A DNA stretch of 13,060 nt from Bog-756 sp035531955 (lineage in GTDB: Bacteria; Actinomycetota; Acidimicrobiia; Acidimicrobiales; RAAP-2). This document shows, piece by piece, positions 7,470 through 13,060 of this stretch (positions are counted from its first letter, which is position 1; each line of letters opens with the position of its first letter). Below the pieces are notes generated by a model, which was not told the origin of the DNA, did not search any database, and saw nothing but the letters and a program-made list of their open reading frames with translations. Location of the stretch: contig DATKRZ010000036.1 of NCBI GenBank assembly GCA_035531955.1, forward strand, positions 1 to 13,060. Direction: 5' to 3'. The translations under genes were made by a program, and so were the position numbers.

Positions 7470-8210
7470 CTACGGTTTCGGGTCCGGAGCGGGCGCGGCC
7501 GGCTCGCCCCGATCGTCCAACTGAGGGACCGGCCGGCGCCGCTCCCGCCGCTTCTGGACCAGGCGCACGGCGATCGCCGCCACCACCAGGGCGCCCACCA
7601 CCGCCACCGACCACAGGCCCACCCGGCTGAGGATCCGCTGGAAGGACAATCCGACCACGAATCCGAGCAGGGTGTAGCCCACCCCCCAGACCAGACCGCC
7701 CATGGCGTTGTAGAGAAGGAAGACCCGGTAGCGAAGGCCGCTCATGCCGGCCAGGGCCGGGATGATCGCCCTGGCAAAGGCCACGAACCGGCCCAGGAAG
7801 ACGGCGGGGCCCCCGTAGCGCTCCAGCATGTCCATCGTCCGGCCGACCGCGACATTGCCCCTGAGCGGGCGGCGCTCGAGGAGCCACGGCCCCGCGTGCC
7901 TTCCGACCTCGAAGCCGACAGAGTCACCGGCGATGGCGCACACCACCACCACGGTGATCATCACCCCGAGGTTGACCTGATGCAGTCCGGCCAACACCCC
8001 TCCGATCACCACCGCGGTCTCGCCGGGGATGAAGAACCCGATCATCAGGGCGGCCTCGGCGAACGCCAGGAACCCGACCAGTGCATAGGCGGGGGGACCG
8101 CGGAAGTGGAGGAGCCAACCCGAGACGCCGCCGGGTTTCGGGGTGGTGCCCGAAGCCACGGCCAGCAACAGCGGGTGACCTGCGAGGTGCCATACCACCG
8201 ACGCCGTCAC
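7470..8210 (-). CDS. DedA-family (VTT-domain) integral membrane protein
   Basis: The 246 residues match the DedA/SNARE-associated VTT family, inner-membrane proteins linked to lipid-carrier recycling, envelope homeostasis and proton-motive-force maintenance. Hydrophobic segments lie at about 41-61, 66-95, 150-185 and 198-216. The re-entrant loop motif FIPGET is at 60-65 with the key Glu64, and GD follows at 95-96. The second motif GRFVAFARAIIPALAG at 140-155 keeps Arg141, Arg147 and Pro151. It has Ala144 where many members have Pro (GRF.P..R...P..AG). The C-terminus is a basic, proline-rich cytosolic tail (KRRERRRPV...). Translation starts at a GTG without an obvious Shine-Dalgarno sequence, 60 bases after the zinc-ribbon gene. 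It is probably the last gene of the minus-strand cluster. Family assignment is firm; the substrate is not known. Confidence 0.92.
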   Translation of the reverse strand: MTASVVWHLAGHPLLLAVASGTTPKPGGVSGWLLHFRGPPAYALVGFLAFAEAALMIGFFIPGETAVVIGGVLAGLHQVNLGVMITVVVVCAIAGDSVGFEVGRHAGPWLLERRPLRGNVAVGRTMDMLERYGGPAVFLGRFVAFARAIIPALAGMSGLRYRVFLLYNAMGGLVWGVGYTLLGFVVGLSFQRILSRVGLWSVAVVGALVVAAIAVRLVQKRRERRRPVPQLDDRGEPAAPAPDPKP

Positions 8211-8270
8211 CTGCGACTCACGACTCGGTCCGGCGCCTCAGGTCGGACCGGCCAGCGCCCAGATCCAGGC

Positions 8271-8699
8271 TCACCGGGCCAGCGACACGCTGGTCCAGGT
8301 CCTGCGGCGACACGCCGGGCAGGTCATCCACCGGTCGAACGTGCCCCTCGGGAGCCAGAATGCGAACGGGAGCTGCAACAAGAGGAAGCCGGACACGCCG
8401 ACCCGGCTCACCGACCCACACGACGAGCAGGCCACCGCGAGGGCTCCCCGCGAAGGGAGCGGGTCGGTGGTGTCGGCGGTCGAGGCGGCCACTTCGTGCT
8501 CACTGGCCGGAGTGGCGGCGGAGAAGAGGGCGTGCTTGCCGGCCGGGCGGGCGCGGCGCTCGGACGGCCGGGCGGGCGCCGGCTGGCCGTGCCGCTCGCT
8601 CCCCACCCCGACATCGTGGTCGTTCCTGCCGGCCACCCGCGCCTCGACCGGCATCCAGTACAGGGCCCGCTTCCCCAGCGGATCGGGCGCCCCGGCCAC
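8271..8699 (-). CDS. small zinc-ribbon protein with twin GK[RH]AL[YF] motifs, coupled to parA
   Basis: The GTG start at 8699 follows the TAA of the parA-like gene (8700-8702) with no gap, so translation is probably coupled. The 142 residues split into a disordered N-terminal half and a compact C-terminal ribbon. The N-terminal half carries PLGKRALYW at about 8-16 and PAGKHALFS at about 52-60, separated by an Arg/Pro/His-rich linker. The ribbon has CSSCG and CPACRRRTW pairs flanking a hydrophobic stretch (SGFLLLQLPFAFWLP) ending in RGTFDRWM. Four cysteines in CxxC...CxxC spacing should bind one zinc. From memory, related actinobacterial proteins keep both the GKRALF-like motif and the CPAC-RRTW ending; the role is unknown. 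The hydrophobic stretch might touch a membrane or simply be the ribbon core. The conserved spacing and motifs support a real gene despite the lack of a Shine-Dalgarno sequence. Confidence 0.75.
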   Translation of the reverse strand: MAGAPDPLGKRALYWMPVEARVAGRNDHDVGVGSERHGQPAPARPSERRARPAGKHALFSAATPASEHEVAASTADTTDPLPSRGALAVACSSCGSVSRVGVSGFLLLQLPFAFWLPRGTFDRWMTCPACRRRTWTSVSLAR

Positions 8700-9485
8700 T
8701 TATCCGGCGGTGCCGGCCACCACGCTCATCTCGAGCAGTGTCCGGGCCAGTTCCCGATAGGCGAGCGCGCCCGGCGAGCTCGGGGCGTGCTGCAGGATCG
8801 ACTTGCCGCGGGCCGGGGCCTCGGCGAACCGGATCGACTTGCGCACCGGTGGCTGCAGGATCGGAATCCCGTAACGGGCCTCGACCTCATCGATGATGTG
8901 GCGCGCGTGCTTCGTCCGGTCGTCGTACATGGTGGCGATGATCCCCCGCACCTTCAGCTCGCTGTTGGCGAAGGCCCGCACGTCCTCGATCGTCTCCAGC
9001 AACTGGCCCACCCCTCGGTGGGACAGCGCCTCGCACTGAAGGGGTATGAGCACGGCGTCGGCGGCGGTCAGCCCGTTGATGGTCAGCACTCCGAGGGACG
9101 GGGGGCAGTCGATGAGAACGAGGTCATAGCGGTCGAGTACCGGTTCGAGGGCCCGCTCGAGGACGTGCTCGCGACCGGTCCGGGTGAGCAGGTGCACCTC
9201 CGACCCGGCGAGGTCGATCGAGGCCGGGAGCACATCGAGGAACTCGACCCCCGGCACGGGGAGGGCAACCTCGTCGACACTGTCGCGGCGGACGAACACG
9301 TCGTGGAGCGACCGGTCCAACCCGTCAGGGTCGAAGCCGAGGGAGAACGTCAGGCATGCCTGCGGGTCGAGGTCGACGACGAGGGTCCGGCGGCCGAACT
9401 CGGCCGAGGCAACTCCCAGCGAGTGCACGGTCGTCGTCTTGGCCACGCCGCCCTTTTGGTTGGCCACGGCCAGAACGTCGGTCAC
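8700..9485 (-). CDS. ParA/Soj-family ATPase (orphan, no ParB alongside)
   Basis: From GTG 9485 the protein has 261 residues and starts directly with the conserved strand (TDVLAVANQKGG). The frame is open further upstream to 9614, but that part overlaps the 3' end of the preceding gene and reads as non-coding. The deviant Walker A KGGVAKTT spans 11-18 with both Lys11 and Lys16. Walker A' is DLDPQA at 38-43 and Walker B is LIDCPPS at 124-130. The C-terminal signature VRKSIRFAEAPARGKSIL is typical of ParA/Soj proteins. Such ATPases dimerise on ATP, bind DNA non-specifically and move or position a cargo. No ParB or parS-like repeat is visible here, so this is unlikely to be the chromosome-segregation copy. 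The gene starts 40 bases after the surface-protein stop and abuts the zinc-ribbon gene, its most probable functional partner. Confidence 0.93.
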   Translation of the reverse strand: MTDVLAVANQKGGVAKTTTVHSLGVASAEFGRRTLVVDLDPQACLTFSLGFDPDGLDRSLHDVFVRRDSVDEVALPVPGVEFLDVLPASIDLAGSEVHLLTRTGREHVLERALEPVLDRYDLVLIDCPPSLGVLTINGLTAADAVLIPLQCEALSHRGVGQLLETIEDVRAFANSELKVRGIIATMYDDRTKHARHIIDEVEARYGIPILQPPVRKSIRFAEAPARGKSILQHAPSSPGALAYRELARTLLEMSVVAGTAG

Positions 9486-9525
9486 CCGGCGGAGTCTACG
9501 CCCGCCCGAGGCGGCCACGACAGGC

Positions 9526-12081
9526 TCAGAACCCGGCCATCCCCACGATGGGCCGGTTGAGCGGCAGTCCGCCCATCGAACCGAGGAACGGGGCACTGAA
9601 GCTGAAGACCCCACCGTCGGCGGCTACGAACCGGTACCCGCTCCCGTTGGAGGTCTCCGCCATGCCGACGACCGGGGCGTTGAGGGTGATGGCCCCCGTC
9701 GAGCCGTAGAAGGGGACGCCGCCGAACGAGAAGATCCCCCCGTCGGACGCCACCTCCCAGTAGCCGCCGGTGTTGGTGTCATTTCCCGACCCGACCACCG
9801 GTTTGTTGAGCGTCGTGCCGCCCATGGAGCCGGCGAACGGGGCATCCCCGAAGGCGAAGATCCCCCCGTCGGACGCCACCAGCCGGTATCCGGCCCCGTC
9901 GGTGGAGGACGACATTCCCACGACCGGCTGGTTGAGCGTCGTGCCTCCCATGGATCCGTAGAAGGCGGCGTCGCCGAAGGCGAAGATCCCCCCGTCGGAC
10001 GCCACCTCCCAGTAGCCCCTCCCATCGGGCGTGGCCGCCATCCCCACGATCGGCTTGTTGAGCGGTCTCCCGCCCATCGATCCGTAGAAGAGCGCGCTCC
10101 CGTAGGTGAAGATCCCGCCGTCGGACGCCACCTCCCAGTAGCCGCCGGTGTTCGGCGCCATGCCCATGCCCACGATCGGGGCATTGAGCCTGATGTTCCC
10201 GGCCGATCCGCAGAAGGGCATGCCGCCATAGGTGAAGATCCCGCCGTCGGCGGCCACCAGGTCGTAGCCACTGAAGGCCGCCGCCGGCACCGAGCAACGG
10301 GGAACCGACCCGGGCGCGGTGGTCCGCCCGGCGTTGCCGGTCAGCTGGGGATCATGGTGGAACATCGGCCAGGCCGCCCCACCGACGGCTTCCCCCCCGT
10401 TCGACCCGCCGATCTCCCAGTGGTCGATCTCTCCCGCCGCGGGTGACCCGGGACCTCCCGAGGCGACATAGCCGGCCAGGGTGATCCCGACCGTACCGTT
10501 GGGATCCCGGGTGACCAACGGCGAGTTCTGGAGGCCGAGGTTGGCGTTGAGGTCGGCGATGTCCGTCCCCGTGCGGCCGTCGAAGATCCTGACCCCATTG
10601 ATGGTGGGGACGAGCACGTCGTCGTGCCCGGCGCCGGTGAGGTCGGCGGTGACCACCGACCCGATAACCCGGCCGATGTCGGTCGCCTTCCAGATCACCT
10701 GGCCGTTGGCTGCGTCGAGCACATAGACCGAGCCCGAGTTGCCGACGCCCTGATCGGTGCCTTCCACGACCTGGAGGCTGCCGTTGCCCATGACGTCCGA
10801 AAGCGCCGGGGAGGAGAAGGTGCTGCCGTCGACCGGCGTCGACCATTGCTGCTGGCAACGCCCGTCGTAGGCCTTCACCGTATTGGTGTCCGAGGCGCCG
10901 CCGAAGAAGTCCCCGGTCCCGACCGCGATGCCCGTGGACCCGCCTGCGAGGAATCCGCCCACGGCCGGTGACGAGTCGACCACCTGGTTGGTGTCGGCCC
11001 GACAGATCTGATTCCCCTGCGCACTCAGGATGCGCAGGTGCCCGCCGGCCGTGTAGCGCTGGCCCCGTCCCTCGCCGGCGGTCTGGTCGCCACCGACGAT
11101 GATCTCGCTCTGCCCGGTCCCGTAGAGATCGGCCATTGCGGCGGTCGAATGGGTGCTGTCGGAGTTGAAGAAGGGCCAGCCGGTCAGCGGGGCGCCGTTG
11201 CCGGCGTTGAGGGCGTAGCCGACCTGGCCGAGGGACCCAGCCACGGCGCCGGGACCCCCCTGGAGTGCGCCCACGGTCATGCCGGCCTGGACGCCCACGT
11301 CGGGCTGGTTGTCGGTGGCCGGGTTCACCACCGGTGTGAACCAGAGTTGTGACCCGGACGGTCCGAAGGCCTGATAGCCGCCCGAGGTGGGGTCGGGATC
11401 GTTGCCCGATCCGATCAGCACTTCGGTCGAGCCGCCCACCGAAGCCACCGACGGGGGGGAGTCGATGGGCCCGCTCCCATTGGTGGTGGGCCATCCGACC
11501 ACCGACGTGGGAAGCGGTGGGGTGCCAGACGATGTGGGATTGCCCAGGTGGTAGGCGTAGAGGTGGTCGTTGCGGTCCCCCACCACCACCGAGGGCTGTC
11601 CATCGAGATTGGCGACAGTCGGTGAGGACATGGCGATGGGCTGGCCGATATCGGCCAGCTGGCCGGTCGACCAGGTCTCCGTCCAACTGACAGGCGGGGC
11701 CACATGGCTGGGGACGGCCCAGCCGGCCACCCGAGGCGAGGAGGCCCCGGCCGGCGCCGGCACCGGCGACGAAGCTGAGGCGGTGGACGAGGCGGCCCCG
11801 GCGGCCAGGGACAGCAGGACCGCGGCGGCACAAGCCGCCCGGACCCACCGGCCCGAACCGGGGAGACGGCCCTTCGGATTGGCCGCAGCCCCGGGCCCTG
11901 GATGGTTCGATCCGCTCGTTTCGATCCGGCAAGGATAGGCCGGAGCCCCGTCGGGTGGGATTCGCCCTTTCGACGGGGGCGAGATATCCGGCCGGGCGGG
12001 CCTGCGAGACTGAGCCCGTGAAAGCAGAGGCCGCCGAACTGATCGTCCCTGATGCCCGGGCGTGGCGCCGGTGGCTCGCAT
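9526..12081 (-). CDS. secreted FG-GAP/PQQ-like beta-propeller protein with C-terminal 42-residue repeats
   Basis: The frame gives up to 851 residues. A basic stretch and a hydrophobic helix (CAAAVLLSLAAGAASSTASA, about 84-103) look like a signal peptide. Residues about 125-580 resemble FG-GAP/VCBS and PQQ-like propeller blades (SSPTVANLDG, AAMADLYGTGQSEIIVGG, SSPALSDVMGNGSLQVV, SVVTADLTGAGHDDVLV), ending with the typical WPMFHHD segment. Residues 604-851 are six tandem repeats. No C-terminal anchor, sortase signal or catalytic motif is seen, so it should be an extracellular or loosely wall-bound binding protein. The start is unsettled. ATG 12081 lies inside the divergent YdeI gene, and no ATG, GTG or TTG occurs in frame between it and the signal peptide. 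GTG at about 11736 would lose the signal peptide. The real start is probably near 11980-11900, using a rare codon. The parA-like gene follows after 40 bases. Confidence 0.85.
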   Translation of the reverse strand: MRATGATPGHQGRSVRRPLLSRAQSRRPARPDISPPSKGRIPPDGAPAYPCRIETSGSNHPGPGAAANPKGRLPGSGRWVRAACAAAVLLSLAAGAASSTASASSPVPAPAGASSPRVAGWAVPSHVAPPVSWTETWSTGQLADIGQPIAMSSPTVANLDGQPSVVVGDRNDHLYAYHLGNPTSSGTPPLPTSVVGWPTTNGSGPIDSPPSVASVGGSTEVLIGSGNDPDPTSGGYQAFGPSGSQLWFTPVVNPATDNQPDVGVQAGMTVGALQGGPGAVAGSLGQVGYALNAGNGAPLTGWPFFNSDSTHSTAAMADLYGTGQSEIIVGGDQTAGEGRGQRYTAGGHLRILSAQGNQICRADTNQVVDSSPAVGGFLAGGSTGIAVGTGDFFGGASDTNTVKAYDGRCQQQWSTPVDGSTFSSPALSDVMGNGSLQVVEGTDQGVGNSGSVYVLDAANGQVIWKATDIGRVIGSVVTADLTGAGHDDVLVPTINGVRIFDGRTGTDIADLNANLGLQNSPLVTRDPNGTVGITLAGYVASGGPGSPAAGEIDHWEIGGSNGGEAVGGAAWPMFHHDPQLTGNAGRTTAPGSVPRCSVPAAAFSGYDLVAADGGIFTYGGMPFCGSAGNIRLNAPIVGMGMAPNTGGYWEVASDGGIFTYGSALFYGSMGGRPLNKPIVGMAATPDGRGYWEVASDGGIFAFGDAAFYGSMGGTTLNQPVVGMSSSTDGAGYRLVASDGGIFAFGDAPFAGSMGGTTLNKPVVGSGNDTNTGGYWEVASDGGIFSFGGVPFYGSTGAITLNAPVVGMAETSNGSGYRFVAADGGVFSFSAPFLGSMGGLPLNRPIVGMAGF
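9529..10272 (-). repeat. six tandem 42-residue (126-bp) repeats
   Basis: The last 248 codons of the surface protein are five full 42-residue units and a final one of 38. The shared pattern is GY..VA.DGGIF.FG.APF.GSMGG..LN.PVVGM. At DNA level the segment coding VASDGGIF recurs nearly unchanged every 126 bases (near 9730, 9858, 9984 and 10110). The last unit lacks one residue in the GIFSFG turn and ends the protein at VGMAGF. Each unit probably forms one blade-like beta-meander, so six could close a propeller. Confidence 0.85.
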
Positions 12082-12659
12082 CGAACCATGGCGAGCCGAC
12101 CGGGGTGTGGTTGGTGCTGGCCAAAATGGGCACGGTCGAACCGACCAGGCTCACCTACGACCAGGCACTCGAGGAGGCGCTGTGCCAGGGATGGATCGAC
12201 GGCCAGAAGGGGGGACGTGACGAGGAAACCTACCGCCAGCGCTTCACCCCGCGGCGGGCCCGGAGCCAGTGGTCGGAACGGAACGTGCTCATCGCCGAGC
12301 GCTTGATCGCCGAAGGTCGGATGCGGGCTGACGGCAGCGCGGAGGTCGACCGGGCCAGGGCCGACGGGCGGTGGGACGCGGCCTACGCCGGCCAGGCGAT
12401 CATCGCGGTGCCGGCCGATCTCGACGCCGCTCTGGCCGATGAGCCCGGGGCGAAGGCCATGTTCGGGGTGCTCAGCAGCCAGAACCGCTTTGCGGTCCTG
12501 TACCGGATCCAGAGCGCCAAGCGGGCGGACACCCGTGCCCGCCGGATCGAGCAGTACGTCACCATGCTGGCGCGAGGCGAGACCATCCATCCCCAAAAGG
12601 ACAAGGTTCCCCGACCCTCGGGCAGGGCCAGTCCCCAGACGCCCGAAGCCGGAGATTGA
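12018..12659 (+). CDS. YdeI/OmpD-associated (OmdA) family protein
   Basis: From GTG 12018 the protein has 213 residues, starting MKAEAAELIVPDARAWRRWL, which fits the usual N-terminus of the family. Signature segments are LTYDQALEEALCQGWIDGQ at about 45-63, RFTPRRARSQWSERN at about 74-88, ADGRWDAAY at about 117-125, and the C-terminal RRIEQYVTMLARGE. These are typical of the OmdA/bacteriocin-protection family, soluble proteins named for poorly understood links to stress or peptide resistance; the molecular activity is not established. The frame is open further upstream to 11955, but that part overlaps the leader of the divergent surface protein and reads as non-coding. No clear Shine-Dalgarno sequence precedes the GTG. 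The C-terminus is a short Pro/Arg-rich tail. Confidence 0.9.
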   Translation: MKAEAAELIVPDARAWRRWLASNHGEPTGVWLVLAKMGTVEPTRLTYDQALEEALCQGWIDGQKGGRDEETYRQRFTPRRARSQWSERNVLIAERLIAEGRMRADGSAEVDRARADGRWDAAYAGQAIIAVPADLDAALADEPGAKAMFGVLSSQNRFAVLYRIQSAKRADTRARRIEQYVTMLARGETIHPQKDKVPRPSGRASPQTPEAGD

Positions 12660-12709
12660 CTCCCTGCCCACGCCTCGAGAGGTCAGGGAAGGCTGATCCG
12701 ATTGGGGCG

Positions 12710-12727
12710 GCGGGGGGCGGCCCCCGC
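12710..12727 (-). terminator. GC-rich hairpin 3' of tRNA-Arg
   Basis: On the plus strand GCGGGGG at 12710-12716 pairs perfectly with CCCCCGC at 12721-12727 around a 4-base loop. It lies 4 bases beyond the 3' end of the minus-strand tRNA-Arg and 51 bases after the YdeI-family stop, so it could end transcription from both sides. No T-run follows on either strand, which keeps confidence low. Confidence 0.35.
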
Positions 12728-12730
12728 AGG

Positions 12731-12804
12731 CGCCCCCGGCAGGAGTCGAACCCGCAACCTGATGGGTAGAAACCATCTGCTCTATCCAGTTGAGCTACAG
12801 GGGC
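12731..12804 (-). tRNA. tRNA-Arg(TCT)
   Basis: On the minus strand the acceptor GCCCCTG pairs with CGGGGGC with one T-G wobble. The D stem is GCTC/GAGC, and the anticodon stem GATGG/CCATC holds the loop TTTCTAC, giving anticodon TCT. The T arm is GCGGG-TTCGACT-CCTGC with one G-T pair, and the discriminator is G at 12731. CCA is not encoded. Antisense translation yields the known artefact 'VAQLDRADGFYPSGCGFDSCRGR'. Confidence 0.96.
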
Positions 12805-12870
12805 CCGCCCCCGGAGGCTACCGGCACTGGTAGGGCCCCTGGGTGGTCTGTGCCACACTAGAGGCTCCTT

Positions 12871-12944
12871 GGTGGCCGTAGCTCAGTTGGCAGAGCGCCG
12901 GGATGTGGCCCCGGAGGTCGCGGGTTCGAGCCCCGTCGGTCACC
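12871..12944 (+). tRNA. tRNA-His(GTG)
   Basis: G at 12871 is the extra G-1 of tRNA-His, facing discriminator C at 12944. The acceptor GTGGCCG/CGGTCAC has one wobble, and the D stem is GCTC/GAGC. The anticodon stem CCGGG/CCCGG holds the loop ATGTGGC, giving anticodon GTG. The T arm is GCGGG-TTCGAGC-CCCGT. CCA is not encoded. Confidence 0.96.
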
Positions 12945-12951
12945 CTCATGT

Positions 12952-12988
12952 CCCGGGTGACGCGAGCACGCTGCTCGCGCGACCCGGG
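12952..12988 (+). terminator. long hairpin between tRNA-His and tRNA-Lys
   Basis: CCCGGGT at 12952-12958 pairs with ACCCGGG at 12982-12988. Inside it CGCGAGCA at 12961-12968 pairs with TGCTCGCG at 12972-12979 around a CGC loop. A 2x2 mismatch separates the two stems. It starts 8 bases after tRNA-His. No T-run follows, so it may be a terminator, a 3'-end processing element, or both. Confidence 0.45.
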
Positions 12989-13005
12989 GCTAGCTTGAAG
13001 GACAC

Positions 13006-13060
13006 GCGCCTCTAGCTCAACGGCAGAGCAACGGACTCTTAATCCGCAGGTTCTGGGTTC
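13006..13060 (+). tRNA. tRNA-Lys(CTT), cut by the window edge
   Basis: The 5' acceptor strand GCGCCTC at 13006-13012 is followed by TA, the D arm GCTC/GAGC, and an anticodon loop CTCTTAA giving anticodon CTT. The T arm begins CTGGG-TTC at the edge. The first pair of the anticodon stem is an A-C mismatch (A in the 5' strand ACGGA). The 3' half lies outside the window. Confidence 0.93.

Noticed and set aside
5605..7887. 760-codon minus-strand frame opposite the double-propeller gene
   Set aside because: Gly/Arg/Asp-rich shadow frame with no domain; the plus-strand frame shows clear propeller repeats and a signal anchor.
7896..9560. 554-codon plus-strand frame opposite parA, zinc-ribbon and DedA genes
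   Set aside because: It is antisense to three genes with clear motifs, and its sequence is His/Arg/Gly-rich without any recognisable fold.
9529..10272. Regular 126-bp DNA periodicity that could suggest a CRISPR-like or satellite array
   Set aside because: The unit length is a multiple of three, the variation is synonymous-like, and it encodes a coherent repeat protein.
12559..12858. Minus-strand 99-codon frame containing 'VAQLDRADGFYPSGCGFDSCRGR'
   Set aside because: It is a translation of the tRNA-Arg gene itself plus low-complexity flanks, another common database artefact.

Overview
The window looks like ordinary chromosome from a high-GC actinobacterium, most likely of the Acidimicrobiia type. 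This rests on GC-rich third codon positions, frequent GTG starts with weak or absent Shine-Dalgarno sequences, the lineage-flavoured 'DGGIF..G' surface repeats, and a zinc-ribbon gene placed directly after an orphan parA. The lineage assignment is from memory of such proteins, not from a search. I see no insertion sequence, integrase, phage gene or CRISPR array.

Layout from left to right. The 3' end of a small DUF5679-type zinc-ribbon gene (+) converges on a short Ppx/GppA phosphatase gene (-). Next is an open frame (+) that looks like the orphaned C-terminal domain of a larger envelope protein. A tRNA-Pro(TGG) gene follows. A PAS-GGDEF-EAL cyclic-di-GMP protein (-) and a metallo-beta-lactamase-fold hydrolase (+) diverge from a shared intergenic region. 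The hydrolase is followed after 22 bases by a membrane-anchored protein with two predicted beta-propellers (+). That gene converges on a four-gene minus-strand cluster. In transcription order the cluster is a secreted beta-propeller protein ending in six 42-residue repeats, a ParA-like ATPase, a small zinc-ribbon protein whose GTG follows the parA stop codon directly, and a DedA-family membrane protein. Divergent from the cluster is a YdeI/OmdA-family gene (+). The right edge holds tRNA-Arg(TCT) (-), tRNA-His(GTG) (+) and a truncated tRNA-Lys(CTT) (+).

How the genes may work together. Envelope themes recur: two multi-propeller extracellular proteins, a DedA protein, and the remnant of a third envelope protein. 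The ParA/zinc-ribbon pair is the most system-like unit. It has no ParB beside it, its two genes abut without a gap, and the small partner carries two copies of a short GK[RH]AL[YF] motif before a CxxC...CxxC ribbon. The other genes are housekeeping or signalling functions (polyphosphate or (p)ppGpp metabolism, c-di-GMP turnover, tRNAs).

Limits. Several starts are uncertain, above all those of the repeat surface protein and the MBL hydrolase. All functional assignments come from reading motifs by eye.
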